Below are positions 23,314 to 31,508 of a DNA stretch of 64,000 bases, in pieces; positions within the stretch are counted from its first letter, which is position 1, and every line of letters starts with the position of its first letter. Below the pieces are notes generated by a model. It saw only the letters and a list, made by a program, of their open reading frames with translations. It ran no database searches and was not told the DNA's origin. This DNA is from Fictibacillus arsenicus. GTDB taxonomy: Bacteria; Bacillota; Bacilli; Bacillales; Fictibacillaceae. Made by a program: the position numbers and the translations under genes. The stretch is taken from assembly GCF_001642935.1 (NCBI RefSeq), contig NZ_CP016761.1, forward strand, positions 3,348,001 through 3,412,000, written 5' to 3'.

Positions 23314-24558
23314 GTGAGAAGAGTTGTTATTACGGGTATGGGTGCTGTGACACCTCTAGGGAATACTTTTGAAGAAACTTGGGATGCGGCCGTTAAGGGA
23401 AAGTCGGGCATTGGAATGTTAACAAGGTTTGATTGTACCCATTTTTCAGCTAAAACCGCCGCAGAAGTTAAAGATTTTAACCTGTCTGATTACATTAAGG
23501 TGAATGAACGACATCGTATGGACCGTTTTACACAATACGCTGTCGCTTCTTCTATTATGGCAATTAAGGATGCAGGTATCATACCAGGTAAAACGATAGA
23601 CCAAGAAAGAATTGGTGTTTCTTTTGGCACAGCAATCGGGGGGATCGAAAGTTTTGAAGATACCTATAGAGATCTCCAAGAAGGTGGATATCAAAACTTA
23701 TATCCTTTTTCTACTACCACAGTAATCTCGAACATGGCGGCTAGTCAAGTTGCCATCTCTTTAGGAGCAAAAGGGGTTAATACATGCACAGTCCTTTCTT
23801 GTGCATCGGGATCGAATGCAATTGGAGATGCGTTTCGAGTGATACAACGAGGTGAAGCTGATGTCATGATCGCTGGAGGATCTGAAGCCTCTTTGACTCC
23901 ATTGGGTATAGGTGCCTTCTGCGCGATGGGAGCCATTTCTACGAATCCAGACCCGAAAAGTGCATGCCGTCCTTTTGATAAGAACAGAGACGGGCTTGTT
24001 ATGGGTGAGGGTTCGGGTGCATTGGTTCTAGAGTCACATGAATCAGCGATTGAAAGAGATGCTGTTGTTTATGGTGAAATTGTAGGTTATTCGACTGTCT
24101 CTGATGCCTACCACATCACGAGCCCGGCTCCAGGAGGAGAAGGTGCTGTAAGAGCGATGGAAGGAGCACTCTTAGATTCAGGATTAAGTAAAGATGATAT
24201 TGGATACATCAACGCACATGGAACAAGTACAGCTTATAATGACAGGTTTGAGACAGCGGCAATCAAAACGTTCTTACATAATAGAGCTTACGAGGTTCCG
24301 GTCAGCTCCACTAAGTCGATGACAGGTCATATGATGGGGGCAGCTGGCGCAGTGGAGTCTATATTTACATTAATGGCAATTAAGACCGGTCTTATTCCTC
24401 CTACCATTAACTTACATACGAAAGATTCCGACTGTGACTTGGATTACGTCCCAAACCAGACGAGAAAGGTTTCTATTAAAGCAGCGTTGAGTAATGCTTT
24501 GGGATTCGGAGGCCATAATACCGCCTTGATCTTCCAACAATTTGATGGGAGATATTGA
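23314..24558 (+). CDS. fabF: 3-oxoacyl-[ACP] synthase II (FabF)
   Basis: Condenses malonyl-ACP with acyl-ACP in fatty-acid elongation. I choose the GTG at 23314, with TAGGTG before it, over the GTG at 23305. With this start the nucleophile in SCASGSNAIGDAF becomes Cys163, as in E. coli FabF. The two catalytic His are in NAHGTSTAYND and STKSMTGHMMGAAGAVES. The full thiolase fold is present (414 residues). It is not next to fabH or acpP, so it may be a second FabF copy; a special role in membrane adaptation cannot be judged here. Confidence 0.92.
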   Translation: MRRVVITGMGAVTPLGNTFEETWDAAVKGKSGIGMLTRFDCTHFSAKTAAEVKDFNLSDYIKVNERHRMDRFTQYAVASSIMAIKDAGIIPGKTIDQERIGVSFGTAIGGIESFEDTYRDLQEGGYQNLYPFSTTTVISNMAASQVAISLGAKGVNTCTVLSCASGSNAIGDAFRVIQRGEADVMIAGGSEASLTPLGIGAFCAMGAISTNPDPKSACRPFDKNRDGLVMGEGSGALVLESHESAIERDAVVYGEIVGYSTVSDAYHITSPAPGGEGAVRAMEGALLDSGLSKDDIGYINAHGTSTAYNDRFETAAIKTFLHNRAYEVPVSSTKSMTGHMMGAAGAVESIFTLMAIKTGLIPPTINLHTKDSDCDLDYVPNQTRKVSIKAALSNALGFGGHNTALIFQQFDGRY

Positions 24559-24597
24559 AATTTCACCTTTCATTTACATCTAGGAGGAAATAATGTT

Positions 24598-24780
24598 GTG
24601 CGAACAGAAACTACAAATTGTTCTTATTATAAGATAGATGTCAAAGATTTTAAAAAAGCAGTTCAGCTTTATGTAGATTGCATAGGATTTCATTTGCTCT
24701 ATCTAAAAGAAAATATCGCAATCATTGAATCATCTGATGGTACCATAATTATTTTGTATTCAAAAAATCATAACTACTAA
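24598..24780 (+). CDS. Short VOC (glyoxalase)-like protein, half-length
   Basis: 60 residues from GTG with AGGAGG upstream. YYKIDVKDFKKAVQLYVDCI matches the first beta-alpha unit of VOC domains (here DFKKAVQLYVDCIGFHL). A normal VOC domain is about 120 residues, so this is one half-module or a truncated gene. It could dimerise to make a full fold. It follows fabF by 39 bases and may be co-transcribed. Confidence 0.45.
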   Translation: MRTETTNCSYYKIDVKDFKKAVQLYVDCIGFHLLYLKENIAIIESSDGTIIILYSKNHNY

Positions 24781-24975
24781 AACTAAAAAAGGATTTTTGG
24801 GATTTCCTAATACTTCACCAATAAAATATATCGAAAACTTTCCGAAACTATAGGTAGAAACATTATGATTTTAAATACTGACGCACAGTAAAAGAGAGAA
24901 TCCGAATAATAAACTTATTTATTTTGCTGTTTTTTCTCCTATTATGCGTTTATATGGTAAAGGAGGAGATTTTTT

Positions 24976-26274
24976 ATGACAATAACCGAATGTCCACGTT
25001 GTGGATCAGAGCTGAAAGAAGATGAAAGAGAGTACTTACAAGAACAAGAGGATAACGGAGTAGTGATTCATGTATATTCTGCTAATGTTTGTCAATGTGG
25101 CTATATGGAACAGAGTGAAGTCATTCCAGAAGTGATTGCTCAACAAGGAGATGACCGACTGCTATTATTATATGCGGATGACCAGGCACGAATTTTAGAT
25201 ATTAAGGATTGGGTGATTTGGCCACCCATGCACGTTGAGTCCTTGCTTGGAAGAGGTTACTGGGATAAGTATACAGGTAACTATGATGTCAAGATGTTAC
25301 TAAGTAAAGCTCGTGACAACAAAGCAGCTTTTCTCGAAACACCAAATCTATTCCAGTTTGCGACGAGTGAATTATCACAAGATGCTTTTTTATGCTGGCT
25401 TATCTCCTGGAGTCTGAAAACTTATGAATCGATAGACAGACCGTTGTGCAAAGCAGCCTTTCTTTTCATATCCGAAATATTTAACAGACACCAAATTCCT
25501 GTTCCGACCATCCAAACCGTTACGATTAAACGACAGTTTAAATCACTGGATATCTTGGCGATTATAAACGATAAATTTGCGATCTTGATTGAAGATAAAA
25601 CGTACACAAAAGACCATTCTTATCAGTTGGAGCGATATCGTGAATCTGTGCAAATCGCTTTTCCACACCTGATTCAGTTACCTGTATACTACAAAATTGC
25701 GGATCAAAGTCATTACCGATCGATTGAGAAAGCTGGTTATATCCCTTTTACGCGGAACATGATGCTCGATGTACTTAAAAAGGGTAAAATAAATGGAGTA
25801 AAAAATGATGTGTATCTGAATTATCTAGATCACTTACAAAAACTCCAGGATAAGATTGCTGCTTTTCGTACAAAACCTGTATTAGATTGGGATGCATATG
25901 CATGGCAAGGTTTCTATCAGGAACTACAAAGAGAGATCAAGGGAGATTGGGGCTATGTATCGAACTCTGCCGGAGGTTTCTGGGCTTTTTGGTGGAAATC
26001 AAAGCGCAACAAGCCATACTATTTACAGCTCCAAGAACAAACTTTATGTGCAAAGATAGTGATAGAAGACAAGAACAAGCTAAAAGAATTTCGACTAGAA
26101 AGACTAAGGGAAATATTAACAGAATCGGATATGCAACGTCTATCCCTGCGTAAACCATCTCGATTACGAAAAGGCAAAACGATGACCATTGCCCAAAGAT
26201 CTGATTATATTCAAATGAACGAATACGGTATTATAGATTTGGACCGTACTATTTTAGAGTTAAAAGAATATTAA
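24976..26274 (+). CDS. PD-(D/E)XK nuclease-like protein with N-terminal zinc ribbon
   Basis: 432 residues. Residues 6-46 carry a CPRCG ... CQCG zinc ribbon. About 120-300 contains a PDDEXK_4-like core: LFQFATSELSQDAFLCWLISW (helix with Glu), then LDILAIINDKFAILIEDKTY (D ... E-D-K, the core metal and catalytic residues), then QLERYRE. The rest (300-432) has Trp-rich segments (WAFWWKSKRNKPYYLQL) typical of this family. Such proteins are often found in defence islands, but no partner is adjacent here, so I infer only a DNA-acting role. Ribosome site AAGGAGG; terminator at 26327. Confidence 0.75.
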   Translation: MTITECPRCGSELKEDEREYLQEQEDNGVVIHVYSANVCQCGYMEQSEVIPEVIAQQGDDRLLLLYADDQARILDIKDWVIWPPMHVESLLGRGYWDKYTGNYDVKMLLSKARDNKAAFLETPNLFQFATSELSQDAFLCWLISWSLKTYESIDRPLCKAAFLFISEIFNRHQIPVPTIQTVTIKRQFKSLDILAIINDKFAILIEDKTYTKDHSYQLERYRESVQIAFPHLIQLPVYYKIADQSHYRSIEKAGYIPFTRNMMLDVLKKGKINGVKNDVYLNYLDHLQKLQDKIAAFRTKPVLDWDAYAWQGFYQELQREIKGDWGYVSNSAGGFWAFWWKSKRNKPYYLQLQEQTLCAKIVIEDKNKLKEFRLERLREILTESDMQRLSLRKPSRLRKGKTMTIAQRSDYIQMNEYGIIDLDRTILELKEY

Positions 26275-26326
26275 AGAATTAGTCCTTTAACTGTACATAG
26301 CCTATATAAATTTTACAATAAATAAT

Positions 26327-26354
26327 AAAAGGAAGGTTTCTGGACTTTCCTTTT
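26327..26354. terminator. Bidirectional terminator
   Basis: AAAAGGAAGG and CTTTCCTTTT pair with one mismatch between the convergent nuclease-like gene and the small membrane-anchored protein. Confidence 0.65.
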
Positions 26355-26397
26355 AGAACATGATAAACACCCTCTCAAAAACAATGTTACATGGGCG

Positions 26398-26811
26398 TTA
26401 TTGATTCTTCTTCATTTCTTTTAGGGCAACTACTTTTAACGCTTGTAACTCTTCCTCTGTAAATTTAGATTGGATATCATTGTAAATCTCTTCTTTTTCT
26501 TTGCTCGTTAATCCTTCTCTTACTTTATCACGCATTTCAACCATTTCATTTACAGAATACTTCTTTGACACTATCTTTATTGCTTCTTCCTTAGTTGTGA
26601 AGGGTAAATTTTCAGGAGCTTCTTCCCCGTCTTCAAGGTAATTTTTTATCTCCGGGTCTTCAAGTAGCTTATTCACCTCTTCTTCATTTGCAACTAAAGT
26701 GGTAGAAACTTGATCCATTACTTTATCTGCAGCATAGTCCATAAAAAAATAATAAGCACCAACGCCAAAAACAATTAATCCAATCACTATTCCGACTAAC
26801 CACTTCCACAT
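26398..26811 (-). CDS. Membrane-anchored hypothetical protein
   Basis: 137 residues with one N-terminal helix (WLVGIVIGLIVFGVGAYYFF) and a highly charged helical exterior or cytosolic domain (EEEVNKLLEDPEIKNYLED, KEEAIKIVSKKYSVNEMVEM). Family not recognised; similar small tail-anchored proteins are common in Bacillaceae. Ribosome site GATGGTG. Confidence 0.6.
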   Translation of the reverse strand: MWKWLVGIVIGLIVFGVGAYYFFMDYAADKVMDQVSTTLVANEEEVNKLLEDPEIKNYLEDGEEAPENLPFTTKEEAIKIVSKKYSVNEMVEMRDKVREGLTSKEKEEIYNDIQSKFTEEELQALKVVALKEMKKNQ

Positions 26812-27176
26812 AAAATCACCATCTTTTAATGTTACCTTAACTTTTATTATACATTATGGTAATTTGTAAGGTTAAACATTCAATCTAAATCTTTTCCAAG
26901 CCTAACTTTTTCATAATCATTGTGATTTGGTCCTTCTTCAAAACTAAATGCCCTTTAATTCAAAATAAAAAAAAGCTGCTAAACAAACAGCTCAACTAAT
27001 CTTCAACTAATACACTTGTTAAAATTAATTTTTACTCTACTTAATTCAGATAGTATTTATTAATTATAATATTCACTGTCGATATTACCGCTGCTGCACA
27101 AAAGAAAAACTTTTAAGAGTATCTCAAAGGTTTTCTAACTGCTATGCAAAAATCCCTTTACAAGATATTTCACATC
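26812..27176. other. Spacer with the distal terminator of the polyol cluster
   Basis: AT-rich; holds the terminator at 26973-26991 and the promoter of the gene at 26398. I see no other coding or RNA feature. Confidence 0.5.
26973..26991 (-). terminator. Terminator after the aldolase gene
   Basis: On the minus strand AGCTG-TTTGTTTAG-CAGCT followed by TTTTTTTTATTT. It lies 186 bases after the aldolase stop and probably ends the polyol transcript. Confidence 0.65.
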
Positions 27177-28058
27177 TTATCGTACTACTTCACCTTTATT
27201 TAAAAAGATTTTCATAGCCCGAATAACATCTTTTTTAATGGCATCTTTTGCAACGACTGTTAAGTCATGATAGAAAAGATTGGAGTTGTTTTCTATAAAA
27301 TCTTTTATTGCGTACGCACCAGCCTTTGCCGCATAGCTATAGTAATTTATTTTTCTGACACCGGAGTTAATTGCTGTTACGTAGTCTTCTTCGCTTAATC
27401 CTGAACCGCCATGCATGACAACTGGTCTTTGAATGTTTTTATAAATTGCACAGAGCCTGTCGAAATCAAGATTTGGTTCCTTTAAATAGATCCCATGGAC
27501 TGTACCGAACGATGCTGCTAACGCATCTATTTCCGTAATCTCAACGAAGTCCTTTGCGATTAATGGATCTGTATAATAATCTATTAAATCACCTTCTGCG
27601 AATGGCTCTCCGCCTTTCGTTTCTTCTCCGCCAATTCCCGAAGAAGCAATCATTCCAAGCTCTGCTTCAACTGAAACATTCTGTCTATGGGCATACTCCA
27701 CTATTTCTATAACCGTTCTAACATTGTCTTCATAATTCATATGAGAAGCATCAATCATCACTGAACTAAAGCCTATGTCAATTGCTTTTTTAACGATTTC
27801 AAGATTGGAACCATGATCAAGGTGAACCGTTACTGGAACATTGGCTCTTTTGGCAAAATCAATGAGGATTGGTCCCATTATTTCAATTGGGATTATTTCA
27901 TTATGCACTTCAGCATGTGACAAAATAATTGGGGCTTGTAATTCTTCTGCAGCTTCTATTACCGCCCTTACTGATTCTAAAGTTGGAGAATTAAAAGCAC
28001 CTACTGCGTAATTCCCAGCTTCAGCTTTAGTTAAAATTTCTTTTAAATTTACTAGCAT
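27177..28058 (-). CDS. Class II ketose-bisphosphate aldolase
   Basis: 293 residues, complete FbaA/GatY-type TIM barrel. Zinc ligands are visible: His in VHLDHGSN, His in GTVHGIY and His in VVMHGGSG; the catalytic Asp is in the LDHG motif, and NYYSYAAKAGA resembles the phosphate-binding end. It splits a ketose 1,6-bisphosphate into triose phosphates. It lies last in the polyol cluster, directly downstream of a PfkB kinase, which would supply the bisphosphate. The sugar stereochemistry is not readable from sequence. Confidence 0.88.
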   Translation of the reverse strand: MLVNLKEILTKAEAGNYAVGAFNSPTLESVRAVIEAAEELQAPIILSHAEVHNEIIPIEIMGPILIDFAKRANVPVTVHLDHGSNLEIVKKAIDIGFSSVMIDASHMNYEDNVRTVIEIVEYAHRQNVSVEAELGMIASSGIGGEETKGGEPFAEGDLIDYYTDPLIAKDFVEITEIDALAASFGTVHGIYLKEPNLDFDRLCAIYKNIQRPVVMHGGSGLSEEDYVTAINSGVRKINYYSYAAKAGAYAIKDFIENNSNLFYHDLTVVAKDAIKKDVIRAMKIFLNKGEVVR

Positions 28059-28070
28059 AATGATCCTCCC

Positions 28071-29087
28071 TTAAAGTTTTATTTCGTCTTTCTTTGGAAA
28101 TTCTTCATACATAGTTATCAATTGTTCGTAGCATTTAATACCAGATGTGCTGTCCTCCTCAAATAACGAAGAGGCCGCTGCTGCTGTACCTAACTTCATT
28201 GAATTTGGAAGGTCCAAACCTTTTAAAGCTCCATATAACACACCAGAAACATAAGCATCCCCTGCCCCAACTGTTCCCTTAATAAATTTTTTATCGAGTA
28301 ATAAAGAAGGTATACTATATACATTTAATCCATCAAATCCAAAGCTGCCTTCTGGTGTATGGATTACCACCCAATCTTTTACCCCTAATTCTTTCATTTT
28401 TAATAAAACTTTTTTGATATCCTGAATTATTAATTCTCCTGACGAACCTCTTAAATCTATTCCCACACTTTTACCTGCTTCAAGTTCATTTATTACACAA
28501 TAGTTTGTATATTTTAAACTCGGAGGTACAATTTGTTCATACCTGCTACTATTCTCACTAACAATATCTATAGATGTTTTGATTCCTAACTCTTGTGCTT
28601 CTTTCAAAACTTTTGCCATCTTTGTTCCAAATACACTATCTTCTTTATCCAAAGATTCCAACAATAGAATATACCCTATATGTAAAATCTCGGATTTTAA
28701 ATTCTTTAAATTGATAGTATTCTCATCAAATAATGATGAGTTTCCTCTGTATGTAAAAAAAGTCCTGCTATGATCAAACTCATCTTGAATCACATCAGTA
28801 AATGGGGTATTTCCAATCATTTTCACTTGATTCAAGTCTATATTTCTATATTCTCTTAATCGTTCTTTCAAAAATTCACCTTTTTCATCGTCACCAATTA
28901 GGGTAACAATTTCAATTGGTATGGTGTGATCAATTTTTGCCAAAGAAACAGAACAATTAGAGACTGCTCCACCAATTGACCTACTAATATTTTGTATTGT
29001 TGTAAGTTCAGATTTATTAGGATATTTACTTATTCTTTTAATTTCATCCACCGTTATAGTACCTGCAACTGCAATACCCTCTTTCAA
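28071..29087 (-). CDS. PfkB-family carbohydrate kinase
   Basis: 338 residues from a TTG start with AGGTG upstream. The N-terminal GGAVSNCSVSLAKI and the C-terminal GTVGAGDAYVSGVLYGAL (anion hole and catalytic Asp of the DTxGAGD motif; here TVGAGD) define the ribokinase/PfkB fold. It probably phosphorylates a sugar phosphate to feed the neighbouring aldolase, but PfkB enzymes also act on ketoses and nucleosides. Spacing of 12 bases to the aldolase indicates one transcript. Confidence 0.85.
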   Translation of the reverse strand: MKEGIAVAGTITVDEIKRISKYPNKSELTTIQNISRSIGGAVSNCSVSLAKIDHTIPIEIVTLIGDDEKGEFLKERLREYRNIDLNQVKMIGNTPFTDVIQDEFDHSRTFFTYRGNSSLFDENTINLKNLKSEILHIGYILLLESLDKEDSVFGTKMAKVLKEAQELGIKTSIDIVSENSSRYEQIVPPSLKYTNYCVINELEAGKSVGIDLRGSSGELIIQDIKKVLLKMKELGVKDWVVIHTPEGSFGFDGLNVYSIPSLLLDKKFIKGTVGAGDAYVSGVLYGALKGLDLPNSMKLGTAAAASSLFEEDSTSGIKCYEQLITMYEEFPKKDEIKL

Positions 29088-29230
29088 TTTATCACCTGCT
29101 TCAAAATTCTATCGTTTAAAACTATCTATTTGCGAATAAGTATTACAAGGACTTCTAAACAATGAGATTCTTTGACTAAACTCTTTTTTTAATGACATTA
29201 ATTTAAACCACAACTCTTTTTTAGTAATGG

Positions 29231-29665
29231 TTATAATGCGCGAGCCTCAAAATACTCAATCATTCTATAAAAAGGAGTTAGCGAGGACACAGTCCTCAGT
29301 TTTTGATTGACTTCATTGTTTTCAATGAAATCCGCCACGGCTGAAAGAATCTTCAGGTGCCGTTCTCCACAGCCAGCAATTGAAAAAAGCAGATATGCTC
29401 TTTCACTGTCATAATAAACACCTTCCGGAAACTGGGCGATTACCATTCCTTCCTTTAGGATCGAGGCGCTTCGGTTATTAAGTCCGTGTGGAATAGCAAT
29501 TCCATTGGCAATATAAGTGGAACAAATTTTTTCTCTTTCAAGCATTTCATTTACATATTCTGCAGTAATAAAGCCTAACTCTATCATTCTCTGTCCGACA
29601 AGCCGTATTGCATCTTCTTTAGAACATGCAGAGCATGAAAGCATAATCTGCTTTTCAGTGATCAT
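29231..29665 (-). CDS. PTS EIIA component, fructose/mannitol type
   Basis: 144 residues, a stand-alone EIIA of the PTS_EIIA_2 family. The phosphorylated His is in NGIAIPHGLNN, and the expected EIIA segment ERAYLLFSIAGCGERHLKILS follows. It takes phosphate from HPr and passes it to EIIB. It overlaps the lone EIIB gene by 11 bases, so translation is coupled. Confidence 0.88.
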   Translation of the reverse strand: MITEKQIMLSCSACSKEDAIRLVGQRMIELGFITAEYVNEMLEREKICSTYIANGIAIPHGLNNRSASILKEGMVIAQFPEGVYYDSERAYLLFSIAGCGERHLKILSAVADFIENNEVNQKLRTVSSLTPFYRMIEYFEARAL

Positions 29666-29975
29666 TTAGATAATTTCCCCTTAATAAATACATAAGTTGA
29701 TCATACCCTTTCGTATCTGTATAAGAATCGAGAAGAAAATGGCGCTTATCCGGATAAAGTTTCTGCAGTGTTGTTTTAAACCGCTTATGAGTGACAATAA
29801 GTTCAGTTCCGGCTGGAATTTCCTCTACAGCAGAGAAATAGACGTTTACTTTCAATCGGCTGAGGTTTAACCTTTTCCGAAGCATAGCAGCCCCAACTAC
29901 GCTCGTCCCCATGCCAGCTGGACAAACAAAAGCAATTGTATTTATTTTTAGCTGGAAATCTGATGAATTTTTCAT
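29655..29975 (-). CDS. Stand-alone PTS EIIB, mannitol type
   Basis: 106 residues. The phospho-Cys loop is FVCPAGMGTSVVGAAMLRKR, parallel to FVCEAGLGSSAMGAAMLKKK in the EIICB next door, and the ends also align (FLLDSYTDTKGYDQLMYLL against YPLQSFTDIKEYEELIDKL). It is a second EIIB in the same operon and looks functional. It could be a subunit for another EIIC or a modulator of the MtlR-type regulator. Confidence 0.82.
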   Translation of the reverse strand: MKNSSDFQLKINTIAFVCPAGMGTSVVGAAMLRKRLNLSRLKVNVYFSAVEEIPAGTELIVTHKRFKTTLQKLYPDKRHFLLDSYTDTKGYDQLMYLLRGNYLNDH

Positions 29976-30034
29976 TGATGATAAGGTTTTACACCCCTTA
30001 TTTTATTTCTTAACTAAAGTTTAACAGGATAGAA

Positions 30035-30080
30035 TTTCAAGAAACACCAAAAGAAAGCCAAGTTATGTCCTTTCTTGAAA
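30035..30080 (-). repeat. Intercistronic inverted repeat
   Basis: TTTCAAGAAA and TTTCTTGAAA (perfect 10-bp arms, 26-base loop) lie between the EIICB and EIIB genes. There is no clear T tract. It may be an mRNA stability element. Confidence 0.45.
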
Positions 30081-30089
30081 ATGCCATTC

Positions 30090-31508
30090 TTATAAACCCC
30101 TTAATTTATCAATTAGCTCCTCATATTCTTTTATATCTGTAAATGATTGCAATGGATAACACGCTTTTCCAGGTGCCACTTTTCGTACTTCGGTGTACAG
30201 CTTTTTATTGCAAATGATAAGATCTGCGCTGTCTGGAACTTCTCTTAGGGATGAGTTATCCACTTCAATCTCAAGATTCTCTTTTTCCAGCTTCTTTTTC
30301 AGCATAGCTGCCCCCATAGCACTGGAACCCAGTCCTGCTTCACAAACAAATACTATATTTTTTATTTTATTGAAAACCGAACGATTAGCTTGAACATTTA
30401 ATTCTTCTTCGCTTTCCACTGCTGTATAAATTTCATCTGACTTGGGACTCTCATTTTTTTGGAAGAGATAAAAATTGTTTATGTTATTTCTAGTTTCAGC
30501 CGCTGTTGGTGATAAGGTATGTTTCTTCAAAATAAGCATACTTCCGAGAAAAGAAACCAGAGCTGAGATGAGGAATCCTATAACAATAAATAACATATCT
30601 TGTTTGGGCCCGAGCCCAATAAATAAAAAAATACTTCCGGGAGACGCCATTGAGACAAGGCCAACATTAAATTGCTGAAATGTATAAACCCCTGCCATTC
30701 CTCCCAAAATTAATGGAATGAGCAGTAAAGGCCTTAACAGTACATATGGAAAATACACCTCATGGATTCCGCCAAAAAAATGGATGAAGATTGCTAGTTT
30801 TGCCCCTTTTTTCTGTTCAGCCTTCGTTTTTAGCCAGTATGCAAGCAATACACCCAACCCCGGTCCCGGATTGGCTTCCAAAAGGAAAAAAATAGATTTA
30901 CCCAATTCTTTGGCCTGCTGAATTCCAATTGGCCCCAGCACGCCATAATTAATAAAGTTATTAAAAAACAATACCTTTGCAGGCTCAATTAAAATAGATG
31001 TTAAGGGAAGCCACCCAGCATGAATGACTATCTCCAAGTAACTGAGTGCCCACTTTACCCCAGCGGAAAATATTTGTCCAACGTAAAGAAAACTAATAAT
31101 TGTAAGGATTACGGCAATGAAAGCGGCAAAAACATTCCCGATTAATAACTCATACCCTGCAACAGGCATCTTCTTTTTTACAGTTTGATCTACCTTACCC
31201 ACTAACCAGCCTGTCAATGGCCCAACAATCATTGCACCAAGAATGGCTGGTGTCGAACTAGCTAGTGTCAACCCGTAAGTTGAAATAGAGGCAACAACGC
31301 CACCCCGTTGTCCACCTAGTATTTTCCCCCCTGTATAACCTATTAATACAGGCAGCAAGGTTGAGTAGATGGGATTGACCAATAATAAAATCCGGTCGTT
31401 ATACAACCAACTATAAACCCCAAATAACTCACGAATAATCCCCGCTGCAATAATAACCGCTATATTTTGGTAAACCATTGCACTTAAAAGCTGAGCAAAT
31501 TTTCTCAT
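30090..31508 (-). CDS. PTS EIICB component, mannitol family
   Basis: 472 residues. The EIIC part (about 1-345) has several membrane helices and the family motifs NPGPGLGVLLAYW and FGGIHEVYFPYVLLRP, the latter with the substrate-binding GGIHE loop of MtlA. A linker (about 345-385) joins EIIB with the phospho-Cys in FVCEAGLGSSAMGA. It transports and phosphorylates a hexitol or pentitol; the surrounding dehydrogenases and xylulokinase make arabitol, xylitol or sorbitol as likely as mannitol. Its start abuts the regulator stop. Confidence 0.88.
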   Translation of the reverse strand: MRKFAQLLSAMVYQNIAVIIAAGIIRELFGVYSWLYNDRILLLVNPIYSTLLPVLIGYTGGKILGGQRGGVVASISTYGLTLASSTPAILGAMIVGPLTGWLVGKVDQTVKKKMPVAGYELLIGNVFAAFIAVILTIISFLYVGQIFSAGVKWALSYLEIVIHAGWLPLTSILIEPAKVLFFNNFINYGVLGPIGIQQAKELGKSIFFLLEANPGPGLGVLLAYWLKTKAEQKKGAKLAIFIHFFGGIHEVYFPYVLLRPLLLIPLILGGMAGVYTFQQFNVGLVSMASPGSIFLFIGLGPKQDMLFIVIGFLISALVSFLGSMLILKKHTLSPTAAETRNNINNFYLFQKNESPKSDEIYTAVESEEELNVQANRSVFNKIKNIVFVCEAGLGSSAMGAAMLKKKLEKENLEIEVDNSSLREVPDSADLIICNKKLYTEVRKVAPGKACYPLQSFTDIKEYEELIDKLRGL

